A stretch of DNA of 5,434 nucleotides from Planctomycetota bacterium (GCA_021799715.1 JAJYZY010000152.1:1-5434); one strand, 5' to 3'; counted from the first letter of the stretch, positions 1 to 5,434 are shown. The notes: a model not told the origin generated them from the letters alone. Made by a program: numbers and translations.

Positions 1-17
1 GCGCGGGGTTACCGCGC
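1..17 (-). other. GC hairpin overlapping the ppk1 stop codon, possible terminator stem
   Basis: Positions 1-6 (GCGCGG) pair perfectly with 12-17 (CCGCGC) around a 5-nt loop that contains the ppk1 stop codon (9-11). On the transcribed minus strand the hairpin sits exactly at the gene end. Any T-tract would lie outside the window, so I cannot say whether it is a real intrinsic terminator. It could also be a chance GC-rich palindrome. Confidence 0.3.
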
Positions 18-2150
18 GGCGTTGTTGACGGATGGCGCGATGGCGTGCTGGCGTTCAATGGTTAATTGCATCAGCCGCGACTGGCTGGCGTTTTCCGGCT
101 CACCCGGAGCGGGGCGTCGCTGTTTCCAAGTGCCGTCCGGGCCAAGGTCCCAGGCCTGGCGATTGTCCGCAAGCATGATGTCCAGAATTTCCCGCATTCG
201 CTGGAACAGCACCGGATTTTCAATTGGGGTAGCCGCTTCCACGCGATGGCTTAAATTTCGACTCATCCAATCGGCGGAACCCATGTATATTTCACTGTGT
301 CCATCGTTGTGGAACCAGAAAATCCGGGAATGTTCCAGAAATCTACCCACAATGCTGATCACCCGGATATTCTCGCTTAAGCCCGGCACACCCGGACGCA
401 GGCAGCAGAAGCCACGGACGATTAAATCAATTTGCACGCCCGCCTGCGATGCGCGGTAGAGCGTCTCGATAATTTCCGTGTCTTCCAAGGCGTTCATTTT
501 CGCGATAATGCGCGCCGGACGCCCCGCCTGGGCGTGCGCGGTTTCACGCTGAATCATTTCCCGGAATCTGCTGCGCATGGTTACGGGTGCCACCAGTAAT
601 TTATGATAGCTGTTTTTTAATGATCGGCCTGTCAAAAATGAAAAGAGGTTCACCACATCGTCGCAGATATCCTCGCGGCAGGTAAGCAGTCCCAGGTCGG
701 TATACACTTCGGCAGTTCGCGAGTTGTAGTTCCCCGTGGAAATATGGGCGTAGGACTTTACGGCGTTATCTTCCCGGCGCACCACCAGGGCGATTTTGGT
801 ATGGGTTTTCAACCCCAGAATACCATACACGACATGCGCGCCGGCGCGTTCCAAAGCCTGCGCCCATTGGATATTGCTTTCTTCATCAAACCGGGCCTTA
901 AGTTCCACCAGCACGGCCACCTGCTTGCCCATTTCCGCGGCTCGGGCCAAAGCCGGAACAAACGGCGAATCTCCGCTGGTGCGGTAAAGCGTCATTTTAA
1001 TCGCCAGCACCTGCGGATCATTAACGGCGGTGAGAATAAATCGTTCCACGGAACTGTTAAAACTTTCATACGGGTGATGCACCAGAATATCGCTCTGCCG
1101 CATGATGGCAAAAATACTGGCATCCGCATCCGCCAGAGCCGGGGCACAAACCGGCGTCCATGGCGGCACGCGCAGGGCGGGAATATTCAGAGTTGCCAGA
1201 CTCATGACATCGGCCAAACCCAGTGGCTCGGGTTCTTCCTCCATATCTTCAAGGCGCAGTTCCAGGCCCTCGGCTAAATAGTGCCGCATCTCTTCGGACA
1301 TTCCGGGAGAAATCTGCACACGCACCGTTTCCGCAAACCGTCGGGCGCGTAATTCCTCCTGCACTTCCTCCAGCAGATCTTCGGAATCTTCAATGTCTTC
1401 CGCGGCTTCGACCTGCGCACTACGGGTAACCCGGAAAATCTGGGATTCTAAAACGTGCATGCCTGGAAAAAGCATTTCAAGCCGCCCTTGAATCAGGCTT
1501 TCCAGCGGCACAAAAATCGTCCCGGCGGAATCTTCAAGTTTAAACCAGCGTGGAAATAACTGCGGCACTTTTACCCGCGCAAACAGCGCCTCCGGAAGCG
1601 CGGGCTGCCGCAATAATACGCCAATGGAGATACTTAAATTGCTGATAAATGGAAAGGGATGGCCGGGATCCACCGCCAGGGGCGTTAACACAGGGAAGAT
1701 ATGCCGCGAAAAATATTCCGCCGCGCGCGCCTGCTGTCCGGTGGTGAGTTCTTCATAGCGCCGCAACGCGAAGCCGGCCTGAGCCAGCGACGGCCTAAGT
1801 TCTCCGCCCCAGATACGGTGCTGCATGGCACACATATCCACCAGACGCGCGCGCACCAGTTCAAGCTGGCGGCGGTGAGTGAGGCCGTCAGGACCGATTT
1901 CATGGGGCTTGTTGACAATCCAGCGCTTTAACAGGCCGATGCGCTTCATGAAAAATTCATCGGTGTTGCTGGCAAAAATGGCCAGAAATTTCAGGCGTTC
2001 CAGCAAAGGATTCCGCGCGTCGGCGGCTTCATGCAGTACGCGGGCATTAAAATCCAGCCAGCTTAAATCACGGTTGAAAAATCGAACCTCGGGCGGTCCG
2101 CCGACAGGAGACCGCGGGGGAGCAGTGGTGGTTTCAGTGAAGGTCGTCAT
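9..2150 (-). CDS. ppk1: Polyphosphate kinase 1 (PPK1), complete, 713 aa
   Basis: PPK1 reversibly polymerises the gamma-phosphate of ATP into inorganic polyphosphate, through a phosphohistidine intermediate, and usually works at the inner face of the membrane. The length of 713 aa compares with about 690 for the E. coli enzyme. The N-terminal domain begins near residue 23 (FFNRDLSWLDFNARVLHEAA) and continues through the SNTDEFFMKR segment (61-70). An acidic stretch (246-268) lies in the head domain. DILVHHPYESF (354-364) and KMTLYR (385-390) open the catalytic core. GLKTHTKI carries the predicted phosphoacceptor His450, equivalent to E. coli His435. STGNYNSRTAEVYTD (471-485) follows. FLEHSR carries His607, equivalent to E. 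coli His592, and YMGSADWMSRN (622-632) closes the core. No key residue is missing. The ATG at 2150 fits the family start, although no canonical Shine-Dalgarno is seen; the nearest purine run, GCGGA, is weak. The gene lies 86 nt after the glycosyltransferase stop, and no ppx or ppk2 partner is visible. Confidence 0.97.
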   Translation of the reverse strand: MTTFTETTTAPPRSPVGGPPEVRFFNRDLSWLDFNARVLHEAADARNPLLERLKFLAIFASNTDEFFMKRIGLLKRWIVNKPHEIGPDGLTHRRQLELVRARLVDMCAMQHRIWGGELRPSLAQAGFALRRYEELTTGQQARAAEYFSRHIFPVLTPLAVDPGHPFPFISNLSISIGVLLRQPALPEALFARVKVPQLFPRWFKLEDSAGTIFVPLESLIQGRLEMLFPGMHVLESQIFRVTRSAQVEAAEDIEDSEDLLEEVQEELRARRFAETVRVQISPGMSEEMRHYLAEGLELRLEDMEEEPEPLGLADVMSLATLNIPALRVPPWTPVCAPALADADASIFAIMRQSDILVHHPYESFNSSVERFILTAVNDPQVLAIKMTLYRTSGDSPFVPALARAAEMGKQVAVLVELKARFDEESNIQWAQALERAGAHVVYGILGLKTHTKIALVVRREDNAVKSYAHISTGNYNSRTAEVYTDLGLLTCREDICDDVVNLFSFLTGRSLKNSYHKLLVAPVTMRSRFREMIQRETAHAQAGRPARIIAKMNALEDTEIIETLYRASQAGVQIDLIVRGFCCLRPGVPGLSENIRVISIVGRFLEHSRIFWFHNDGHSEIYMGSADWMSRNLSHRVEAATPIENPVLFQRMREILDIMLADNRQAWDLGPDGTWKQRRPAPGEPENASQSRLMQLTIERQHAIAPSVNNAAR

Positions 2151-2236
2151 GTAGAAATCCGCAACTTTCTTCGCATCAGGGTATTTTCACCAGCATGAGC
2201 CTACCATTGCGGGGCCGGTTTTGCCAAATCTGAATG

Positions 2237-3394
2237 TTAAGAAGGTAACTGGATGGGTTGTTTTAACGCCGGATCACCGGTGAGTTGGCCATGAATGGAA
2301 TTTAACTGGCCGCTGAACAATTCCGGAGTAGCCAGTTGATCATACGCGGCTTTGGCACCGGCACCGATTTTTGCGGCCAAGGCCGGATCTTCAATCAGGG
2401 CATTAAGCCGGGCGGCCAATTCGCGCGGATTATCCGGGGGTGCCAGGAGAGCACTGGTTCCATTTTCCAGCAGCTCACAGATTTGATCCGTCTTGGCGCT
2501 GATAATCGGCTTGCCTAAGGCCATGGCCGCCATCAGGCTGCTGACACCCGCTGACCGTCGGGGCGCAAAAAGAAAATAATCCGCAATACCCGCCAGTTGG
2601 CCCCACGTGTAGCGGGCCGGCGCAATGGTGATCAGTTGCGGGTCTTTAAGGGTTCGCGCAAAGGACTGATAGCCCGCGTACGGATTTACCGCTTCTTTCC
2701 GCGGCACATCATCGTTGCGGATCAACGCCCACAAATCGGCATTCATTTCCGCCACAATTCCCACCGCCCAGATTGCCAGATCATGGCGGATGGATTCTTC
2801 CGACCAACCGCCCAGAAAAACCACCGGTCCTTCCCGTGATTGCATTCCCAAAGATCGCCGCAAGTTTGCGGGCAATGCTTTGGCCTCCGGAGCCAGCCAG
2901 CCCGCGGGACTTACGCGCACGACATGGTTATGCGGAATCCCGCCGGCGTGCAGGGCCGTGTGCACGCATTGCCACGGGGTAATAAGCAACCAGACCGCAC
3001 GCGCCATATTCCGCTGCAAGTGGCGCATTTGCGCCGGCGTGGGCGGGGTTTGAATAAATGCGATTCGCCCGCCGGAAAATTCCCGCAGGCGGCTGGCGGC
3101 CGCGATGCTCCAGTACCCCCACGCATGGATATGCGTGGGATTATTTTTTTTCACCCATTGCGTCAAGAACCGCCCCATCGTGGGGTCCCAGCGGGCCAGT
3201 GTGCGGTTCCAGGTGATACGTTTTTTGGGAATCCCAGCTTCAATGGCCGCTTCCAGCCAGCCGTTATGCCCAAAGATCAGAACATGGTGCGTTCCCGGAA
3301 CACAATTTACGGCCAAAGCAATCGTATCCAACACATCCATGCCGCTGGTAGGATCAACCAAATGTACGATATTATTCAAGCACCGATACTCCAT
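2237..3394 (-). CDS. GT-B-type glycosyltransferase-like protein (GT4/group 1-like), 385 aa
   Basis: This is probably a cytoplasmic glycosyltransferase of the group 1/GT4 type, which would transfer a sugar from a nucleotide-sugar donor to an unknown acceptor. The N-terminal half has Rossmann-like segments, including LNNIVHLVDPTSGMDVLDTI near the start and HIHAWGYWSIAAAS around residues 89-101. The C-terminal half starts with GPVVFLGGWSEESIRHDL (189-206). It contains the most typical group 1 stretch: YFLFAPRRSAG, then AAMALGKPIIS, then ELLENGTSALLAPPDNPRELA (about 273-327). The two glutamates of the EX7E donor-site motif align with Ser281 and Ala289 instead. There is no signal peptide or membrane segment. 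I chose the ATG at 3394 because family-like sequence begins there. A GTG at 3451, close behind a GGAGG, would add 19 Arg/Cys-rich residues that look unlike protein. Another ATG at 3422 with a strong ribosome binding site is out of frame. The gene lies 70 nt after pyrK and 86 nt before ppk1 on the same strand. The fold class is fairly secure; activity and substrate are unknown. Confidence 0.8.
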   Translation of the reverse strand: MEYRCLNNIVHLVDPTSGMDVLDTIALAVNCVPGTHHVLIFGHNGWLEAAIEAGIPKKRITWNRTLARWDPTMGRFLTQWVKKNNPTHIHAWGYWSIAAASRLREFSGGRIAFIQTPPTPAQMRHLQRNMARAVWLLITPWQCVHTALHAGGIPHNHVVRVSPAGWLAPEAKALPANLRRSLGMQSREGPVVFLGGWSEESIRHDLAIWAVGIVAEMNADLWALIRNDDVPRKEAVNPYAGYQSFARTLKDPQLITIAPARYTWGQLAGIADYFLFAPRRSAGVSSLMAAMALGKPIISAKTDQICELLENGTSALLAPPDNPRELAARLNALIEDPALAAKIGAGAKAAYDQLATPELFSGQLNSIHGQLTGDPALKQPIQLPS

Positions 3395-3422
3395 GCCGCG
3401 GCCTGCGGTAAGGCAATAACAT
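3372..3422 (-). other. 16-codon ORF with strong RBS overlapping the glycosyltransferase start (possible leader peptide)
   Basis: An ATG at 3422 is preceded by GGAGG (3428-3432) at a spacing of 5 nt. This is the best Shine-Dalgarno between pyrK and ppk1. The frame encodes MLLPYRRPRHGVSVLE and stops at TAA (3372-3374). The stop lies 22 nt inside the glycosyltransferase gene, whose ATG at 3394 is in another frame. It could be a coupling or leader ORF that delivers ribosomes to the glycosyltransferase start. It could instead be the remnant of an N-terminus put out of frame by a small indel, or chance. No conserved peptide is recognised. Confidence 0.22.
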
Positions 3423-3464
3423 TTTCGCCTCCGGCGGCCGGACTGTCGCACCGTCCTCCGCGAA

Positions 3465-4469
3465 CTATTGCCACAGTATATCCATTGTGTTAAATACCGG
3501 GCCATCTTTACAGGTCAGTTTATAGACCCAGTCTTCCGCCCCGGGGGGACGGTATTTTATAACACAGCTCTGGCACGTTCCCATGCCACAAGCCATGGGC
3601 TGTTCCAAGGACGCATAACAGGTAAGATTAAACTCCGCGGCCACCAGCGCCGTGGCCCGCATCATCGGCGTTGGCCCGCAGCAAAATATCACCGCGCCGG
3701 CTTGCGGTTTTGACTGGCAGAACTGTTGTAAGGCCCGGGTCACAAAGCCTTTTTGGCCCAGAGAACCATCATCCGTGGCGATAACAGTTGGGGTATCAAA
3801 TGCCGCAAATTCCTGCACATTCAACGCCGGTTCTAAACCGACAGCACCGGTAATATGCAACGGAATCAAATCCGCCCGTTGTGCTCCAATAAAAGCCAGT
3901 GCGTTAATCCCCTGCCGCTGGAGTTTTTCCGCCAGGTAAATCATAGGCGGAATTCCCACTCCTCCACCCACCAGCAGAGCCGTGGTCATTTCCCGCGGCA
4001 ACGAAAAGCCATGCCCCAGCGGCCCCAGGATAGAAATACTATCGCCAACCGCCAGTGCCGCCATGCGCCCGGTGGTCTTACCGATCACCCGATAAATCAG
4101 ATCAATTTCGCTGTATCCGCTGACCGGATTATCCCGCCGCCCCGCGATGGAAAACGGTCGGCGAAGATACGGGGCAGACCCCAGAAGATCAGCATTCTGG
4201 AATGCCGGCGGGACCGATCCCGGTTCCCAGCATACCTCAGAATAAGCCGCTGCCGGCCCTGCTTCCGAAACGCCAATCGCCACATCCGGATCGCATAACA
4301 CCTGAACGAATTGCCCCGGCTCACTGGGTGGAAAATGAGTCACGCGCAACCGCAATATAAAATGCTCGCGGCAAATAGCGATATTGGCCATCACTTCGGC
4401 ATTAAATTGCCCCCGTTTCGGCCCCGCGTTGGCCGTCGGCAAGGCGACATTTCCAGAAACCTGCATCAT
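3465..4469 (-). CDS. pyrK: Dihydroorotate dehydrogenase B electron transfer subunit PyrK, about 334 aa
   Basis: PyrK is the FAD and [2Fe-2S] subunit that carries electrons from the PyrD dihydroorotate dehydrogenase to NAD+ in cytoplasmic pyrimidine synthesis. Numbering from the ATG at 4469, PGQFVQVLC (51-59) opens the FAD-binding barrel and LRRPFSIAG (102-110) is the flavin motif. LLVGGGVGIPPM (165-176) is the NAD-binding loop, followed by ATDDGSLGQKGFVT (231-244) and CCGPTPMMRA (263-272). Four cysteines at 294, 299, 302 and 320 (C-x4-C-x2-C-x17-C, ending CKDGPVF) should bind the [2Fe-2S] cluster. The DGPVF end matches PyrK and argues against NfnA/SudB-type ferredoxin-NADP reductase subunits. 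B. subtilis PyrK is about 256 aa. The extra length is an N-terminal stretch plus an approximately 48-residue segment between PGQF and RRPFS. The start is uncertain: the frame stays open to an ATG at 4592, but family-like sequence begins only around 4410. The ATG-ATG pair at 4469/4466, the ATG at 4481 and a GTG at 4493 all lack a clear Shine-Dalgarno. No pyrD is visible next to it. Confidence 0.92.
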   Translation of the reverse strand: MMQVSGNVALPTANAGPKRGQFNAEVMANIAICREHFILRLRVTHFPPSEPGQFVQVLCDPDVAIGVSEAGPAAAYSEVCWEPGSVPPAFQNADLLGSAPYLRRPFSIAGRRDNPVSGYSEIDLIYRVIGKTTGRMAALAVGDSISILGPLGHGFSLPREMTTALLVGGGVGIPPMIYLAEKLQRQGINALAFIGAQRADLIPLHITGAVGLEPALNVQEFAAFDTPTVIATDDGSLGQKGFVTRALQQFCQSKPQAGAVIFCCGPTPMMRATALVAAEFNLTCYASLEQPMACGMGTCQSCVIKYRPPGAEDWVYKLTCKDGPVFNTMDILWQ

Positions 4470-4664
4470 CCGCAAAAGCATAACGCACGGCACCCAAGCC
4501 TGCCAGCGGAAATGTCGGCACCAGGACAGTTCGGCAACCTCTTCGCGACATGGATACCGGATCATTCCATGATGCGCTGCGTTCAGTGTCATAAGACACA
4601 GATAAATTCACCGACGGATTTACGGCGGTGCCCAATTCCGCATACGGTATAGTCGCAATAATCC
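4470..4664 (-). other. Untranslated or leader region upstream of pyrK, no clear gene
   Basis: About 195 nt separate the likely pyrK start from the putative promoter that abuts the upstream terminator. The pyrK frame is open through 4592, but the extra 41 residues are rich in Trp, Cys, Arg and His and resemble no PyrK N-terminus. A second minus-strand frame (4402-4635) is open for 77 codons, but it begins at TTG without a ribosome binding site. A weak imperfect hairpin at 4609-4630 is the only structure noted. I see no recognisable riboswitch or PyrR-type attenuator. Confidence 0.4.
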
Positions 4665-4670
4665 AGTCAA
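4642..4670 (-). promoter_or_regulatory. Possible sigma-70-type promoter for pyrK and downstream genes
   Basis: On the minus strand TTGACT (4670-4665) is a five-of-six match to the -35 consensus. It directly follows the T-tract of the terminator. A CCGTAT lies at the ideal 17-nt spacing but matches the -10 consensus poorly. A better-looking TATACC (4651-4646) is only 13 nt away. The position, just after a terminator and before the next gene set, makes a promoter likely here, but the exact elements are weak. Confidence 0.28.
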
Positions 4671-4671
4671 G

Positions 4672-4701
4672 AAAAAACCCCGCAGCAAGTTGGCTGCGGG
4701 G
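4672..4701 (-). terminator. Rho-independent terminator of the Gly/Pro-rich secreted protein gene
   Basis: A perfect 9-bp stem (CCCCGCAGC at 4678-4686 paired with 4693-4701) with a 6-nt loop is followed on the minus strand by six consecutive T residues (4677-4672). This is a textbook intrinsic terminator, 32 nt after the stop codon at 4733-4735. It separates this gene from the pyrK side. There is no comparable A-tract on the other flank, so it works in the minus direction only. Confidence 0.94.
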
Positions 4702-4732
4702 CTAAGTGAGGATAGAAATTTATTGGATCGTG

Positions 4733-5362
4733 TTATTGGCCTGGCGGCGGTCCGCCAGGGCCATTGGGGCCACCAGGTCCACGTGGGCCGCCCGGCCCAG
4801 GCGGGCCACCGGGACCGCGGGGGCCTTTTCTCAGGGTAATGGTGCCGGCGTCCACGGCACGGCCGGCTTTGACAACCAGCGGTTTGTTGCTGTGGCCAAA
4901 GCCCTCGCGGCGTTTCATCGCCATGACGGCATACTTACCTGCTGGAGCGTTGGTAAGGGTGAAGGTGCCATCGGCCGCGGTTTTGGTAACACCCAAAATC
5001 AGCATGTGCTTAATCCAAACGGATTGTCCAGCTTTGACTTTAATGTGGCCTTGCGGACCCGGGCCACCTGGGCCGCCGCCCGGACCGCCGAACCCGCCGG
5101 GACCTCCGGGACCACCCGGGCCGCCGTTGCCAGGACCACCACCTGGTCCACCGCCGGGCGGCATGCCGGCACCTTTTGGCAACCGCATGACGCGCACGAT
5201 GGCCCCGCCGACCGGATTGCCGTTGCGGTCAACGACTTTTCCGCTAATCGTTCCGGCTTTCCCCGTGTCGGCGGCGTGACCGGCAATCGCCACTGCGGGC
5301 AACGCCACCGCTATAACCCCGGCCAGCGCCATACCCAGAAATTCCAATTTCAAAACTCGCAT
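4733..5362 (-). CDS. Secreted carboxypeptidase-regulatory-like domain protein with Gly/Pro-rich insert and collagen-like tail, 209 aa
   Basis: I do not recognise a named gene; what can be seen is an exported structural-type protein. Residues 1-30 form a Sec signal peptide: a short charged start (MRVLKLEF), a hydrophobic core to about 27, and possible cleavage after AIA (27) or GHA (30). No lipobox cysteine is present. Residues 36-60 (GTISGKVVDRNGNPVGGAIV) and 110-178 (with TKTAADGTFTLTNAPAGKYAVMA) look like the two halves of a CarboxypepD_reg-like beta-sandwich. Between them, residues 67-105 are almost wholly Gly and Pro. A second Gly/Pro tract ends the protein, with nine perfect G-X-Y triplets at 180-206. 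The mature protein has no cysteine or transmembrane segment. The ATG at 5362 is chosen for its AAAAGGAG site 7 nt upstream and because the signal peptide begins there; an in-frame TTG at 5398 lacks this support. A strong terminator follows. A surface or extracellular structural or carbohydrate-associated role is only a guess. Confidence 0.88.
   Translation of the reverse strand: MRVLKLEFLGMALAGVIAVALPAVAIAGHAADTGKAGTISGKVVDRNGNPVGGAIVRVMRLPKGAGMPPGGGPGGGPGNGGPGGPGGPGGFGGPGGGPGGPGPQGHIKVKAGQSVWIKHMLILGVTKTAADGTFTLTNAPAGKYAVMAMKRREGFGHSNKPLVVKAGRAVDAGTITLRKGPRGPGGPPGPGGPRGPGGPNGPGGPPPGQ
4740..4759 (-). other. Perfect 8-bp hairpin in the last codons of the secreted protein gene
   Basis: CCTGGCGG (4740-4747) pairs perfectly with CCGCCAGG (4752-4759) around a 4-nt loop, one codon before the stop. 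It lies about 40 nt upstream of the terminator stem. The Gly/Pro codons favour such pairing, so it may be a by-product of coding. It could also protect the mRNA 3' end or slow ribosomes before termination. Confidence 0.45.
4745..4825 (-). repeat. Collagen-like G-X-Y repeat tract (nine triplets, GPxGPG hexapeptide period)
   Basis: The C-terminal tail reads as nine uninterrupted triplets: GPR, GPG, GPP, GPG, GPR, GPG, GPN, GPG, GPP. Every second triplet is GPG, giving an 18-nt coding period of about four and a half units. All four Gly codons and all four Pro codons occur, so the repeat is conserved at the protein level and degenerate in DNA. Confidence 0.85.
5048..5164 (-). repeat. Gly/Pro-rich low-complexity insert inside the beta-sandwich domain
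   Basis: This stretch encodes residues 67-105 of the secreted protein, almost only Gly and Pro with isolated Met, Asn, Phe and Gln. It is mainly a GGP triplet pattern, with register shifts at GGGP and PGN, so it is less regular than the C-terminal tract. It separates the GAIVRVMR strand from the later DGTFTL segment of the same predicted domain. The DNA is a GGN/CCN tract with mixed third positions. Confidence 0.85.
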
Positions 5363-5369
5363 TGTCCGA

Positions 5370-5377
5370 CTCCTTTT
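5370..5377 (-). promoter_or_regulatory. Shine-Dalgarno site deciding the start at 5362
   Basis: On the minus strand AAAAGGAG ends 7 nt before the ATG at 5362. It is a near-ideal Shine-Dalgarno in sequence and spacing. It fixes the start of the secreted protein and excludes the in-frame TTG at 5398. No convincing -35/-10 pair is visible in the remaining 57 nt to the window edge, so the promoter probably lies outside. Confidence 0.85.
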
Positions 5378-5434
5378 GTCAGGGCCTTGAACAAGCAAAC
5401 CGGACCGCCCGGCTTGTGGTCCATCTGGTGCCCA

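Noticed and set aside
744..1277. Long plus-strand frame (177 codons) inside ppk1
   Set aside because: It lies wholly antisense to well-conserved PPK1 catalytic sequence and has no domain or RBS of its own.
2151..2236. Possible promoter for ppk1 (TTGGCA followed 18 nt later by TAGGCT)
   Set aside because: The -10 matches at only three of six positions, so this was not strong enough to list as a feature.
2840..3493. Plus-strand frame of 217 codons opposite the glycosyltransferase
   Set aside because: Its composition is typical of an antisense shadow in GC-rich DNA. It has no recognisable motif, and the opposite strand encodes a credible glycosyltransferase.
3395..3505. Upstream extension of the glycosyltransferase to 3505, overlapping the end of pyrK
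   Set aside because: The extra residues are an Arg/Cys-rich out-of-frame reading of the pyrK end and the spacer, and do not resemble a glycosyltransferase N-terminus.
4470..4592. N-terminal extension of PyrK to the ATG at 4592
   Set aside because: The added 41 residues are Trp/Cys/His/Arg-rich, unlike PyrK, and no Shine-Dalgarno precedes the ATG. It remains possible but less likely than the start near 4469.
4609..4630. Imperfect inverted repeat (CACCG / CGGTG) upstream of pyrK, considered as an attenuator
   Set aside because: It has only five outer base pairs with a mismatch inside and no following T-tract, which is within chance for this GC content.
4402..4635. A 77-codon minus-strand frame overlapping the pyrK start region
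   Set aside because: It starts at TTG with no ribosome binding site, has no recognisable domain and runs into pyrK coding sequence in another frame.
4764..5279. Plus-strand open frame of 171 codons that also reads as Gly/Pro-rich, collagen-like sequence
   Set aside because: GGN-CCN tracts read as Gly-Pro on both strands, so this is a mirror of the minus-strand gene. It starts at TTG without a ribosome binding site and has no signal peptide, while the minus gene has an RBS, a signal peptide and a terminator.

Overview
The window is ordinary bacterial chromosome of moderately high GC. Four genes all lie on the minus strand, so transcription runs from high to low coordinates. The order of transcription is a secreted glycine/proline-rich protein (4733-5362), a strong intrinsic terminator (4672-4701), pyrK (3465-4469), a GT-B-type glycosyltransferase-like protein (2237-3394) and ppk1 (9-2150). 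I see no convincing plus-strand gene, tRNA, rRNA, CRISPR array or insertion sequence.

The source looks like a Planctomycetes-type bacterium, possibly of the Phycisphaerae. This rests on the long PyrK with a planctomycete-like N-terminal segment and an enlarged FAD-domain loop, and on the secreted carboxypeptidase-regulatory-like protein with Gly-Pro tracts. It is an inference from general familiarity with these families, not from a search, and other phyla remain possible.

Region by region: 4733-5362 encodes an exported protein with a signal peptide, a small beta-sandwich domain interrupted by a Gly/Pro-rich insert, and a collagen-like GXY tail. It has its own good Shine-Dalgarno site and terminator, so it is probably a single-gene unit at its 3' side. 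After the terminator there are about 200 nt before the likely pyrK start. These contain a possible promoter abutting the terminator T-tract and no clear gene. pyrK, the glycosyltransferase and ppk1 follow with gaps of 70 and 86 nt. No terminator lies between them, so they may be one operon. ppk1 ends at a perfect 6-bp GC hairpin at the window edge.

The three downstream genes do not form an obvious pathway. PyrK passes electrons from dihydroorotate oxidation to NAD+ in pyrimidine synthesis, PPK1 makes polyphosphate from ATP, and the glycosyltransferase has no predictable substrate. I found no defence, mobile or otherwise clearly new multi-gene system. The points most worth a second look are the glycosyltransferase lacking both glutamates of the EX7E motif, the split domain and codon-diverse collagen-like repeats of the secreted protein, the enlarged PyrK loop, and a 16-codon ORF with a strong ribosome binding site overlapping the glycosyltransferase start.
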